This document shows positions 50,859 to 58,694 of a stretch of 64,000 nucleotides of DNA, piece by piece. A program made the translations under genes and the position numbers. Location: assembly GCA_046296195.1 (NCBI GenBank), contig JBKBLR010000002.1, forward strand, positions 83,869-147,868, given 5' to 3'. This DNA is from Amphiplicatus sp046296195 (GTDB taxonomy: Bacteria > Pseudomonadota > Alphaproteobacteria > Caulobacterales > Parvularculaceae). How positions within the stretch are numbered: the stretch's first letter is position 1; each line of letters begins with the position of its first letter. The notes under the pieces are model-generated. The model was not told the DNA's origin, ran no database searches, and worked only from the letters and a program-made list of their open reading frames with translations.

Positions 50859-50872
50859 CGGGTTTTCGCCGT

Positions 50873-50899
50873 TGAATCGGCGGCGCCGACGGCTATAGA
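50873..50899 (+). promoter_or_regulatory. Possible promoter of eno
   Basis: TTGAAT at 50873-50878 and TATAGA at 50894-50899 lie 35 bases before the eno start. The 15-base spacer is short, so this is only a candidate. TATAGA is the best -10-like hexamer in the gap. Confidence 0.3.
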
Positions 50900-50933
50900 G
50901 GCGGCTCTTCATTCAAAACGGAGCCGCCTTTCC

Positions 50934-52211
50934 ATGACCGCCATCGTCGACATCATCGGCCGCGAAATTCTCGACAGCCGCGGCAATCCGACCGTCGAGG
51001 TCGATGTCGTCCTCGAAGACGGCTCGATGGGCCGGGCGGGCGTTCCCTCCGGCGCCTCGACCGGCGCGCATGAGGCCCATGAGCTGCGCGACGGCGGCGC
51101 GCGCTATGGCGGCAAGGGCGTTGCGAAAGCGGTCGCGGCCGTCAATGGCGAGATCGCCGACGCGGTGCGCGGCTTCGACGCCGAGGACCAGATCGGCCTT
51201 GACGCGGCGCTCATCGAACTCGACGGCACGGAGAACAAGAAGCGTCTCGGCGCCAACGCCATCCTGGGCGTCTCGCTCGCCGTCGCCAAGGCGGCGGCGG
51301 AAGCGGTGGGCGTTCCGCTCTATCGCCATGTCGGCGGGGTTTCGGCCTCGGTGCTGCCGGCGCCGATGATGAACATCATCAATGGCGGCGCCCACGCCGA
51401 CAACCCGATCGACATCCAGGAATTCATGATCATGCCGCTTGGCGCGGCGACCTTCGCCGAGGGCTTGCGCTGGGGCGCAGAGGTCTTTCACGCCCTGAAA
51501 AAGGGCCTCAAGGGCGCAGGGCACAACACAAATGTCGGCGACGAGGGCGGCTTCGCCCCCAATCTCAAATCCGCCGACGAGGCGCTCGACTTCATCATGA
51601 GGGCGATCGAGGCCGCCGGGCTTCGTCCGGGCAAGGACGTTTCGATCGCGCTCGACGCGGCTTCGACCGAGTTCTTCAAGGACGGGAAATATCATCTTGA
51701 AGGCGAAGGCAAGGCGCTCGATGCGGAGGGCATGGCGGCCTATTACGAGGCGCTCATCGCCAATTATCCGATCGTCTCCATTGAAGACGGCGTGGCTGAG
51801 GACGACTGGCGCGGCTGGAAGCTTCTGACCGAGCGGCTCGGCGGCAAATGCCAGCTTGTCGGCGACGATCTCTTCGTCACCAATGAGAAGCGCCTCAAGG
51901 ACGGGATCGCCGAGGGCTGCGCGAATTCGATCCTGGTCAAGGTCAACCAGATCGGCACGCTGACCGAGACGCTCGCCGCCGTCGATGTCGCGCACCGCGC
52001 CGGCTATACGGCGGTGATGTCGCACCGCTCGGGCGAGACCGAAGACGCGACGATCGCCGACCTCGCGGTGGCGACGAATTGCGGGCAGATCAAGACCGGC
52101 AGCCTTGCCCGCGCCGACCGCACGGCGAAATACAACCAGCTCCTGAGGATCGAAGAGGAACTCGGCCGCGCCGGCCGCTATGCCGGTCATTCGGCGCTGA
52201 AAGGCCGTTAA
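50934..52211 (+). CDS. eno: Enolase (phosphopyruvate hydratase)
   Basis: A 425-residue glycolytic enolase, converting 2-phosphoglycerate to phosphoenolpyruvate, also a component of RNA degradosomes. Signatures: GREILDSRGNPTVEVDVVLEDG, GVPSGASTGAHEAHELRDG (loop with Ser/Glu), NIINGGAHADNPIDIQEFM, the Mg ligands in IALDAASTEFF and IVSIEDGVAEDDW, and the catalytic Lys in ILVKVNQIGTLTET. The stop codon TAA is part of a full CtrA-type box that precedes ftsB. Confidence 0.97.
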   Translation: MTAIVDIIGREILDSRGNPTVEVDVVLEDGSMGRAGVPSGASTGAHEAHELRDGGARYGGKGVAKAVAAVNGEIADAVRGFDAEDQIGLDAALIELDGTENKKRLGANAILGVSLAVAKAAAEAVGVPLYRHVGGVSASVLPAPMMNIINGGAHADNPIDIQEFMIMPLGAATFAEGLRWGAEVFHALKKGLKGAGHNTNVGDEGGFAPNLKSADEALDFIMRAIEAAGLRPGKDVSIALDAASTEFFKDGKYHLEGEGKALDAEGMAAYYEALIANYPIVSIEDGVAEDDWRGWKLLTERLGGKCQLVGDDLFVTNEKRLKDGIAEGCANSILVKVNQIGTLTETLAAVDVAHRAGYTAVMSHRSGETEDATIADLAVATNCGQIKTGSLARADRTAKYNQLLRIEEELGRAGRYAGHSALKGR

Positions 52212-52222
52212 GGCTTTATTAA
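52208..52222. promoter_or_regulatory. Full CtrA-type box TTAA-N7-TTAA upstream of ftsB
   Basis: TTAA (52208-52211), seven bases, TTAA (52219-52222), then C: the exact consensus TTAA-N7-TTAAC for the master cell-cycle regulator CtrA. It overlaps the eno stop codon and lies 41 bases upstream of the ftsB start. Eight required A/T positions are very unlikely by chance in sequence of this composition. Confidence 0.6.
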
Positions 52223-52229
52223 CCCAAAA

Positions 52230-52248
52230 CCGACTCAAGGTGAGTCGG
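52230..52248. promoter_or_regulatory. Inverted repeat with two GANTC sites upstream of ftsB
   Basis: CCGACTC and GAGTCGG form a 7-base inverted repeat with a 5-base centre; each arm holds a GANTC site (52232-52236 and 52242-52246). GANTC is methylated by CcrM in alphaproteobacteria and read by GcrA at cell-cycle promoters. It lies directly after the CtrA box and 15 bases before the ftsB start. No T-run follows, so it is not a terminator. Confidence 0.5.
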
Positions 52249-52263
52249 CAGAGGGGCGGTCGT

Positions 52264-52611
52264 TTGAGTCGCGACGTTGTAAAGCTGTTTCTTGATGTCG
52301 TCGCGCCGGCGCTGATCGTGTGCTGGACGGCGTTCTTCGCCTTCGACGCCGTCGCCGGCTCGACCGGCTTTCGCGCCCTCAAGGCCGCGCGCGCCGAGGT
52401 CGCCCAGAAGAGGGCCGAGGTCGCCGCGCTCGTCGAGCGTCGCCGGGCGCTCGAACGCACCGCCGGCCAGCTCAACCGCCGCTCGCTCGACCCCGATATG
52501 CTCGACGAAAAGATCCGCAGCGTTCTCGGCTACGCCGCCGAGGGCGACATCGTGATCCCCCGCGACGAGTTCGACCGCATGCTCGAGCGCGCCCGCCGGC
52601 GGCTCGAGTAG
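52264..52611 (+). CDS. ftsB: FtsB/DivIC family septum formation initiator
   Basis: A 115-residue bitopic membrane protein. A short cytoplasmic N-terminus and one transmembrane helix (VVAPALIVCWTAFFAFDAVAG) are followed by a coiled coil (LKAARAEVAQKRAEVAALVERRRALERTAGQL). The conserved C-terminal motif comes last (DPDMLDEKIRSVLGYAAEGDIVIP). FtsB forms the FtsQBL complex that activates septal wall synthesis. The TTG at 52264 is preferred because AGAGGGG ends eight bases before it; a GTG at 52240 would lie inside the GANTC inverted repeat. The eno-ftsB-pdhA order is typical of alphaproteobacteria. Confidence 0.88.
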   Translation: MSRDVVKLFLDVVAPALIVCWTAFFAFDAVAGSTGFRALKAARAEVAQKRAEVAALVERRRALERTAGQLNRRSLDPDMLDEKIRSVLGYAAEGDIVIPRDEFDRMLERARRRLE

Positions 52612-52675
52612 CCCCTTGTTCGCCTGAGGCTCATTCCCTAAACCTCCGGCGACTACCGGAGCGGAGAGGGCGCGC

Positions 52676-53689
52676 ATGGCGGCGGCTGCGAAAAAGCAGG
52701 AAAAACCCGGCAAGGCGGCCGGCAATCTCACCGCGACCGGCGAGGAGCTCCTCAAATATTACCGCGACATGCTGCTCATCCGCCGCTTCGAGGAGCGCGC
52801 GGGCCAGCTCTATGGCATGGGGTCGATCGGCGGCTTCTGCCATCTCTATATCGGGCAGGAAGCGGTCGTCGTCGGCGTCGAGGCGGTGAAGAAGCCGGGC
52901 GATCAGACGATCACCGGCTATCGCGATCACGGCCACATGCTTGCCTGCGGCATGGACCCGAAGGGCGTGATGGCGGAGCTCACCGGGCGCTCGGGTGGCT
53001 ATTCGAAGGGCAAGGGCGGCTCGATGCACATGTTCTCGAAGGACGCCGAGTTCTACGGCGGCCACGGCATCGTCGGCGCGCAGGCGCCCCTGGGCGCAGG
53101 GCTCGCCTTCGCCAACAAATACCGCAGGAACGGCAAGGTCAGCCTCACCTATTTCGGCGACGGCGCCTCGAACCAGGGTCAGATCTTCGAAGCGATGAAC
53201 ATGGCGCAGCTCTGGAAGCTGCCCTGCATCTTCATCATCGAGAACAACCAGTATGCGATGGGCACGAGCGTGACGCGCGCCCATTCCGAAACCCACCTCT
53301 ACCGGCGCGGCGCCTCGTTCGGCATACCCGGCATGGAGGTCGACGGCATGGACGTCCTCGCCGTGCGCGAGGCGGCGCGCGAAGTGATGGACCGGGCCCG
53401 GGCGGGCGAGGGGCCTTACGTTCTCGAGATGAAGACTTACCGCTATCGCGGCCACTCGATGTCGGATCCCGCGAAATACCGCACGCGTGAGGAAGTCGAC
53501 CAGATGCGCGAGCACAACGATCCCATCAAGCGCTGCGAGCAGCGCATCCTCGACGGCAAGCATGCGGGCGAGGCCGAGCTCAAGGCGATCGACACGGAGA
53601 TCAAGTCGATCGTGAAGGAGGCGGCGGATTTCGCGCTTGAAAGCCCTGAGCCCGATCCCGCCGAGCTCTATACGGACGTCCTCGCCTGA
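52676..53689 (+). CDS. pdhA: Pyruvate dehydrogenase E1 component subunit alpha
   Basis: A 337-residue E1-alpha of the pyruvate dehydrogenase complex (thiamine-diphosphate-dependent decarboxylation of pyruvate). Motifs: RRFEERAGQLYGMGSIGGFCHLYIGQEA, GYRDHGHMLACGM, GGSMHMFSKDAEFYGGHGIVGAQ, the Mg-TPP motif GDGASNQGQIFEAMNMAQLWKLPC-FIIENN and YRYRGHSMSDP, a phosphorylation-loop homologue. The N-terminus carries a short Ala/Lys-rich leader. Its E1-beta partner pdhB, which normally follows directly, is absent; instead a glycosyltransferase gene begins at the stop codon. Confidence 0.96.
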   Translation: MAAAAKKQEKPGKAAGNLTATGEELLKYYRDMLLIRRFEERAGQLYGMGSIGGFCHLYIGQEAVVVGVEAVKKPGDQTITGYRDHGHMLACGMDPKGVMAELTGRSGGYSKGKGGSMHMFSKDAEFYGGHGIVGAQAPLGAGLAFANKYRRNGKVSLTYFGDGASNQGQIFEAMNMAQLWKLPCIFIIENNQYAMGTSVTRAHSETHLYRRGASFGIPGMEVDGMDVLAVREAAREVMDRARAGEGPYVLEMKTYRYRGHSMSDPAKYRTREEVDQMREHNDPIKRCEQRILDGKHAGEAELKAIDTEIKSIVKEAADFALESPEPDPAELYTDVLA

Positions 53690-54783
53690 GCCCCGTTCGC
53701 CTTCTCCACGTTTTTCCCTCTTTCGCGATGGGCGGCCAGCAGCGCCGTCTCGCCTCGCTCGTCGCCGGCCTCGGCGCCGATTTCGAGCACCGCATCCTGT
53801 CGCTCGACGGCGCGCTCGGCGCCGCCGCGCTCCTCGATCCGGCGCATGCGCGCGCCGAGGCGTTCGCCTTCGCCAAATCCCCGCTCGTCTCGCCCGGCAA
53901 TCTCGCCCGGTTTTCAAAGTTGCTGCGTAAGGCGCGTCCCGACGTTCTTTGCACCTATAATTGGGGCTCGCTTGAGGCCGCGATCGCAAACCGTCTCAGC
54001 ATTCGGGCGCCGCATGTCCATCACGAGGACGGCTTCGGGCCGGACGAGATCGCCGGCGAGCAGAAGATGCGGCGCGTCATCGCCCGCCGCGCGATCCTGA
54101 AAGAAAGCTTCGTCACCGTTCCCTCCACGGGGCTCGAGCGCATCGCAAGAGAGGTATGGCGGCTCGACCGCGCGCGCGTCGTTCGCAATCCTGTCGGCGT
54201 CGATTTGAAGCGCTTTCACGCCCCGGGTCGTGCGCCGGATCGCGCGCCCGTCGCCGTCGTCGCCGTCGGCGCGCTGCGGCGGGAGAAGAATTTCGCGCGC
54301 CTCATCGCCGCGTTCGAAAAAGCGGATGAAAATGCGCGCGCGCGGCTCATCATCTACGGCGATGGTCCTCAGGCGGACGATCTGCGCGGGCGCGCGGCGG
54401 CGAGCCCCGCCGGCGACCGCATCTCGCTCGCCGGCCCGACAACGGCGCCCGAGAGGGCGCTCGCCGAGGCTGACATCTTCGCGCTTTCCTCCGACACCGA
54501 GCAGACGCCGATCAGCCTCATCGAGGCGATGGCGGCGGCGCTTCCTGCGGTCGCGACCGATGTCGGCGACATCCGCGCCATGGTGAGCGCGCCCAATGCG
54601 GCCTTCATCGCCGCGCCCGGCGATGAGGACGCCTATGTCGCCGCGCTCGCGGCCCTGATCGACGATCATGGCTTGCGCGAGCGCCTCGGCCGCGCAAACC
54701 TCGCAAAATCCGCCGAGTATGACGAGCGCGCGATGATCGATGCGTTCCGGGCGCTCTACCGGCGCGCCGCGGGCAGGGCGTGA
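53686..54783 (+). CDS. Glycosyltransferase (GT4, exosortase/PEP-CTERM-associated type), probable CTG start
   Basis: A 365-residue GT-B glycosyltransferase. The translation begins RLLHVFPSFAMGGQQRRLASLVAGLG, the first beta strand and glycine loop of the GT4 fold; the C-terminal part has AVGALRREKNFARLIAAF, YGDGPQADDLR and SLIEAMAAALPAVATDVGDIRAMV. It resembles sugar transferases of PEP-CTERM/EpsH loci. The first ATG (53728) lies after the first strand; the only upstream start-like codon is CTG 53686, overlapping the pdhA stop as CTGA. If the ATG is used, the fold loses its first strand. It overlaps the next gene (TGATG). Confidence 0.88.
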   Translation: MSPVRLLHVFPSFAMGGQQRRLASLVAGLGADFEHRILSLDGALGAAALLDPAHARAEAFAFAKSPLVSPGNLARFSKLLRKARPDVLCTYNWGSLEAAIANRLSIRAPHVHHEDGFGPDEIAGEQKMRRVIARRAILKESFVTVPSTGLERIAREVWRLDRARVVRNPVGVDLKRFHAPGRAPDRAPVAVVAVGALRREKNFARLIAAFEKADENARARLIIYGDGPQADDLRGRAAASPAGDRISLAGPTTAPERALAEADIFALSSDTEQTPISLIEAMAAALPAVATDVGDIRAMVSAPNAAFIAAPGDEDAYVAALAALIDDHGLRERLGRANLAKSAEYDERAMIDAFRALYRRAAGRA

Positions 54784-55796
54784 TGGCGCGCGCGCTTTTT
54801 CCCGTCGCCGACCGCGCCGCGGCGCTCGACGTCTGGACGCAGCGCTGCGCCGGCGGCGCGGCGACGTTCTTTCAATCGCCGCCCTTCATCGCCGCCTGGC
54901 TCGCGGCGGCGGGCGAGAATGTCCGGATCCTTGACGACGGCGCGGCGATGGCGTTCATCGGCGTCAACGGTGCCGTCGCCTGGTTCGGCGAAACCGGGCG
55001 CGCGGGGTTCGACCGGCTCTATGTCGAATATCAGGATTTCCTCCTCACCCCCGGCGCCGGCGATGCGGCGCGCGAGGCGGCGCTTGAGCGGCTCTTCGCC
55101 GGCGCGCCGGAAATTTCCGAATTCGTCTTCCGCAATGCGCGCCCGGCGCTCGCCGAGGCGGCCATGCGCGTCGCGACGATGGCGGGGCTCGACGCCCGCG
55201 TGCTCCGGACGCAGCCGACCTTCGCGATCGATCTTGCGGCGGAACCGGAGATTTCATCTTCGCTGCGCGCCAAGATCAGGCGCTCGATCCGCCGCTATGA
55301 GGAGCGGGGGCCCGTGAGGCTGGCGCCGGCGACGGCGCCCGCGGATCGGCAGGCGGCCTTTCGGGAACTCATTGCGCTGCATGACCCCTATTGGCGCGCG
55401 CGCAGCGAGGCGGGCGCCTTCTCCGATCCTGATCTCTTCGCCTTCCATCAGAAGTTCATCGCCGCCGCCCCTGAGGCCGCCGACCTTCTCCGCCTCAAGG
55501 CCGGCGAGGAGACGGTGGGCGTTCTTTACAATTTCATCGCGGGGGGCCGCGCCTATAATTATCAGGGCGGCTTCCGGTCTGAGAGCGACAATCAGTTCGC
55601 GCCCGGCTTCACCGCGCACTGGCTGGCGGCGGCGCACTACCGGGCGCGCGGATTGTCCGCCTACGACCTGATGGCGGGCGATGCCGACTACAAGCGGCGG
55701 CTCGGCCGCGAGGGCGAGACGCTCACCTCGCTCGTCATTGAGCGGCGAAGCGTTCTGCAGCGGGCGAAGTCGTTCGTGCGCCGGCTTCGGCGCTGA
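54783..55796 (+). CDS. FemAB/CelD-like GNAT superfamily protein (exosortase-associated)
   Basis: A 337-residue protein of the BioF2-like/GNAT-6 group: TFFQSPPFIAAWLAAAGENV near the start, then SSLRAKIRRSIRRYEERGPVRL, a conserved basic block preceding the acyl-transfer core. GVLYNFIAGGRAYNYQGGFRSESDNQFAPGF and AYDLMAGDADYKRRLG complete the core. FemAB-like members of exosortase loci are thought to modify exopolysaccharide or lipid-linked sugars. It overlaps the preceding glycosyltransferase by one base and converges, with a 62-base overlap, on the asparagine-synthetase-like gene. Confidence 0.85.
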   Translation: MARALFPVADRAAALDVWTQRCAGGAATFFQSPPFIAAWLAAAGENVRILDDGAAMAFIGVNGAVAWFGETGRAGFDRLYVEYQDFLLTPGAGDAAREAALERLFAGAPEISEFVFRNARPALAEAAMRVATMAGLDARVLRTQPTFAIDLAAEPEISSSLRAKIRRSIRRYEERGPVRLAPATAPADRQAAFRELIALHDPYWRARSEAGAFSDPDLFAFHQKFIAAAPEAADLLRLKAGEETVGVLYNFIAGGRAYNYQGGFRSESDNQFAPGFTAHWLAAAHYRARGLSAYDLMAGDADYKRRLGREGETLTSLVIERRSVLQRAKSFVRRLRR

Positions 55797-57654
55797 GGAA
55801 TGCGTCGAACATGATGACGGCCCATAATTCCTGCGCGTAGTTCGCCGAGCCCGCCGAGTGACGCTCGATCATTCTCTCAACCCCCTCGCGGTCGAGAACG
55901 CCGCTGTCGCGCCAGGCCCTCGACGCCGACAGGCGCGCGATGGGCCCCTTGGGGTCCTTCAGCCAGTCGGCGACCGGCGGGGCGAAGCCGCGCTTTCGCG
56001 CGTTCAGGATGTCGGCGTCGACTCGCCCGGCAAGCGCCGCCTTCAGGACCCGCTTTCCCTCCGACGGGGTTGCGCGCAGGCGCGCGGGCAGCGCGAGCGC
56101 CCATTCGGCGAGCCGGTGATCGAGGAACGGCGCGCGCACCTCAAGCCCGTGGGCCATCGACGCGCGATCGACCTTGGTCAGCATCCGCCCGGGCAGCCAG
56201 GAACCGATGTCGATCGCCTGGCCCATGCTGACCGGATCAAGCCCGGCGGCCGCATGCTCCTGCAGCGCGCTGACAGGATCATAGCCGGAAAGCCCGGCGC
56301 GGAAATCGGGCGCGAGCATCGCGCCGAGGCGATCGGGCAGCGAGGCCGAAACCCCTCGCGCAAAGGCGGCGAGGCTGTCCTCGCCAAGCGCCTGCAAGGT
56401 CGTCTTGAAGCGCAGGGGCTGCGGCGCCCAGTCGAGCTTCGGATAGACGCGGCCGAGCGTTCCGAAGACTGCGCGGCGGAAGGCGAGCGGCGCGCGCGCG
56501 CGCAAGGCCTCCTCGGCGGCGAACAGGCGGTAGCGCCGGTAGCCCGCGAAGATTTCATCGCCGCCGTCGCCCGACAACGCGACCGTCACATGCCGGCGCG
56601 CCGCGCCGCAGACGAGATAGGTCGGCAGCGCGGAGGGATCGGCGAACGGCTCGCCATAGACGCCGGCGATGCGGTCGATGAGGCCCGTAACGTCGATCGT
56701 CGCCGTGTCCTCGACGTGGTGCGCCTTGTAGCGCGCGGCGGTGCGCCGCGCCTCGCTGCGCTCGTCGAAGCGCGGATCGTCAAAGCCGATGGTGCAGGTC
56801 GTCACCGCGCCGCCCTTCAGCGCCATCGCGCTGACGATCGCCGAGGAATCAACGCCGCCCGACAGGAAGGCGCCGAGCGGCACGTCGGCGACGCGCTGCG
56901 CCTCGACCGCGTCATCGAGGAGGGGAAGGAGCTCGCGGCTTGCCTCGTCAAGGCTGATCGTGCGCCCCCCATCGAACGCGGGGCGCCAGTAGCGCGTCAG
57001 GGAAACGCTTTTTCGCGGGCCGATGGTCAGGATGCTCGCGGGCGGCAGGCGCCGCGCCTGACGGTAGACCGACTTCGGCTCCGGCACATAGCCGTAGAAG
57101 AAATAGTCGGCGATCGCCTGCGGGTCGTGGTCGAACGCCATCAGCCCGGCGGCGCGCAGCGCCCCGATCTCCGACGCGAAGAGCAGGAAGCCGTCCGGCG
57201 TCGTTGCGAAATAGAGCGGCTTTTCCCCAAAGCGGTCGCGGGCGAGCGTCAGCGTGCGCGCCTCGCGGCTCCAGTAGGCGAAGGCGTACATGCCGCGCAG
57301 CCTGTCGATGAACGCCGCGCCCTCGCGCTCGAGGCCCTCGGCGAGGACTTCGGAGTCCGACGCCGTGCGCAGGCGCGCGCCCTGCTGCTCCAGCGCGCGG
57401 GCGAGCTCGCGGAAATTGTAGATTTCGCCGTTGAAGACGAGGACGCCGCCGCCCGACGCGGTCGCCATCGGCTGCGCGCCGCCGGCGAGATCGATGATGG
57501 CGAGGCGCCGGTGGCCGAGGCCGACGCCGTTCTCGATGAAAAACCCACCGCCGTCAGGGCCGCGATGGGCGATCGCGTCCGTCATCCGCTTCAGCGCCGC
57601 CCTGTCGATGGCGCGCGAACCCTTGAGGTCGATGATGCCGGCGATTCCGCACAT
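55735..57654 (-). CDS. asnB: Asparagine synthetase (glutamine-hydrolysing), exosortase A-associated amidotransferase type
   Basis: A 639-residue two-domain enzyme. The N-terminal class-II glutaminase uses Cys2 (MCGIAGIIDL) with HRGPDGGG and FNGEIYNFRELA; the C-terminal synthetase has the PP-loop LSGGVDSSAIVSAMA and ALSGDGGDEIFAGYRRYR. In exosortase-A loci such proteins (amidotransferase 1) are thought to amidate a sugar or uronic acid rather than make free asparagine, and the gene lies 9 bases downstream of the exosortase. Both activities share sequence, so the acceptor is uncertain. Confidence 0.92.
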   Translation of the reverse strand: MCGIAGIIDLKGSRAIDRAALKRMTDAIAHRGPDGGGFFIENGVGLGHRRLAIIDLAGGAQPMATASGGGVLVFNGEIYNFRELARALEQQGARLRTASDSEVLAEGLEREGAAFIDRLRGMYAFAYWSREARTLTLARDRFGEKPLYFATTPDGFLLFASEIGALRAAGLMAFDHDPQAIADYFFYGYVPEPKSVYRQARRLPPASILTIGPRKSVSLTRYWRPAFDGGRTISLDEASRELLPLLDDAVEAQRVADVPLGAFLSGGVDSSAIVSAMALKGGAVTTCTIGFDDPRFDERSEARRTAARYKAHHVEDTATIDVTGLIDRIAGVYGEPFADPSALPTYLVCGAARRHVTVALSGDGGDEIFAGYRRYRLFAAEEALRARAPLAFRRAVFGTLGRVYPKLDWAPQPLRFKTTLQALGEDSLAAFARGVSASLPDRLGAMLAPDFRAGLSGYDPVSALQEHAAAGLDPVSMGQAIDIGSWLPGRMLTKVDRASMAHGLEVRAPFLDHRLAEWALALPARLRATPSEGKRVLKAALAGRVDADILNARKRGFAPPVADWLKDPKGPIARLSASRAWRDSGVLDREGVERMIERHSAGSANYAQELWAVIMFDAFLSAEAGARTTSPAAERFAAQ

Positions 57655-57663
57655 CAGCGGTTG

Positions 57664-58524
57664 TCACCTTGCGGATGAGGGAAGGAGTCCCCTGTCGCCA
57701 TAGCGGCGAGCAAGAAGGAGAACAACGACGATCATGCCGGCGTAGAGAACCCAGCCGAAGGCGACATGCTCAGGGCCGGCGCCGATGCGCATGTCGCTCG
57801 CCGTGGCGGCCGCGACGATGACGAAGGCGCGCAGCCAGTTGGCGGCGATCGCGAGCGTGAGCGCGCCGGCGAGGAAGGCGAGTCTCGCGGCGGAGCGGGT
57901 GAAGGCAAGATGCGCGGCAAGGCTTGCGATCATCGCCGCCGCGAGGAGGAAGCGAAGCCCGGCGCAGCTCTCCGCCATTTCAAAGCGCCCCGCCGCCGTC
58001 GACAGGATCAGCCCGTCGCGCGCCGTCTCGAAGCCCGAGAGGTTGAGGAGGAAGGCGACGACGACAGCGGCGGCCTGCTGGAGCGCCGGGATGAGGCTCT
58101 CGCCGAAGGGAACCATGAACACTAGGAACCCGAAGGCGAAGGCGGATTTCACGATGACGGCGCGCCCGAGCGTCAGGAGGCAGGCGCCGACGATCCCGGC
58201 GACGATGGCGATGTGGCCGAGGAGCGCGGCCTCGAGGACGCGTCCCGCGAGGAGGAGGGCGATCGCCCCTGACAAGAGGGCAAGACCGAGGAGATCGGGC
58301 GCGGGCCTTGCCGTCCGCCATGCCCTGCCATCGATGAACAGCCAGAGCGCGATCGGCGCGGCGAGCCAGCCATGATGGTAGCTCGACGACCATGTCCATT
58401 GCCGCACCATGTCGGCGACTTCCGGCGCGGCGAGCGCCAGGAAGGCGGCGAGCAGCATCGCGCAGGTGAGGAAAGCATGCGACGGCTGGACGTCTTTCGT
58501 GGCGGTGAGGCTCATTCCGGACAT
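57664..58524 (-). CDS. xrtA: Exosortase A
   Basis: A 286-residue polytopic membrane protein with about eight helices. The exosortase catalytic triad is visible: Cys187 in MAESCAGLRFLLA, Arg232 in AANWLRAF and His253 in PEHVAFGWVLY. N-terminal WSSSYHHGWLAAPIALWL and MVPFGESLIPALQ are also family-typical. Exosortases process PEP-CTERM-tailed surface proteins and pair with exopolysaccharide genes. The EpsI (exosortase-associated) domain often fused to XrtA is missing, and no PEP-CTERM protein is encoded in the window. The ATG at 58524 is chosen; 58515 is an alternative. Confidence 0.92.
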   Translation of the reverse strand: MSGMSLTATKDVQPSHAFLTCAMLLAAFLALAAPEVADMVRQWTWSSSYHHGWLAAPIALWLFIDGRAWRTARPAPDLLGLALLSGAIALLLAGRVLEAALLGHIAIVAGIVGACLLTLGRAVIVKSAFAFGFLVFMVPFGESLIPALQQAAAVVVAFLLNLSGFETARDGLILSTAAGRFEMAESCAGLRFLLAAAMIASLAAHLAFTRSAARLAFLAGALTLAIAANWLRAFVIVAAATASDMRIGAGPEHVAFGWVLYAGMIVVVLLLARRYGDRGLLPSSAR

Positions 58525-58668
58525 GACCCAAGTGATGCAGGGACGCCGTTTCCCGTGCAAGGGATGGTCCAGAGCGATGGGGGAACCCGCCCCGCCGGCG
58601 CCTTGGACCGTCGCGCCTTGCTTCGGAACCAAGGCGCCCGATCAGGTTTATGAATGACGCGGCGTTTC

Positions 58669-58694
58669 GCGCAAAACCGCGCACGCCGCTCTAA
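58669..58694 (-). repeat. Dispersed element, copy 3 (26 bp)
   Basis: On the minus strand TTAGAGCGGCGTGCGC is followed directly by GGTTTTGCGC. It lacks the internal 12 bases of copies 1 and 2 but is otherwise the same. As in copy 1, it begins at the stop codon of a minus-strand gene (here the D,D-carboxypeptidase). Confidence 0.65.
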
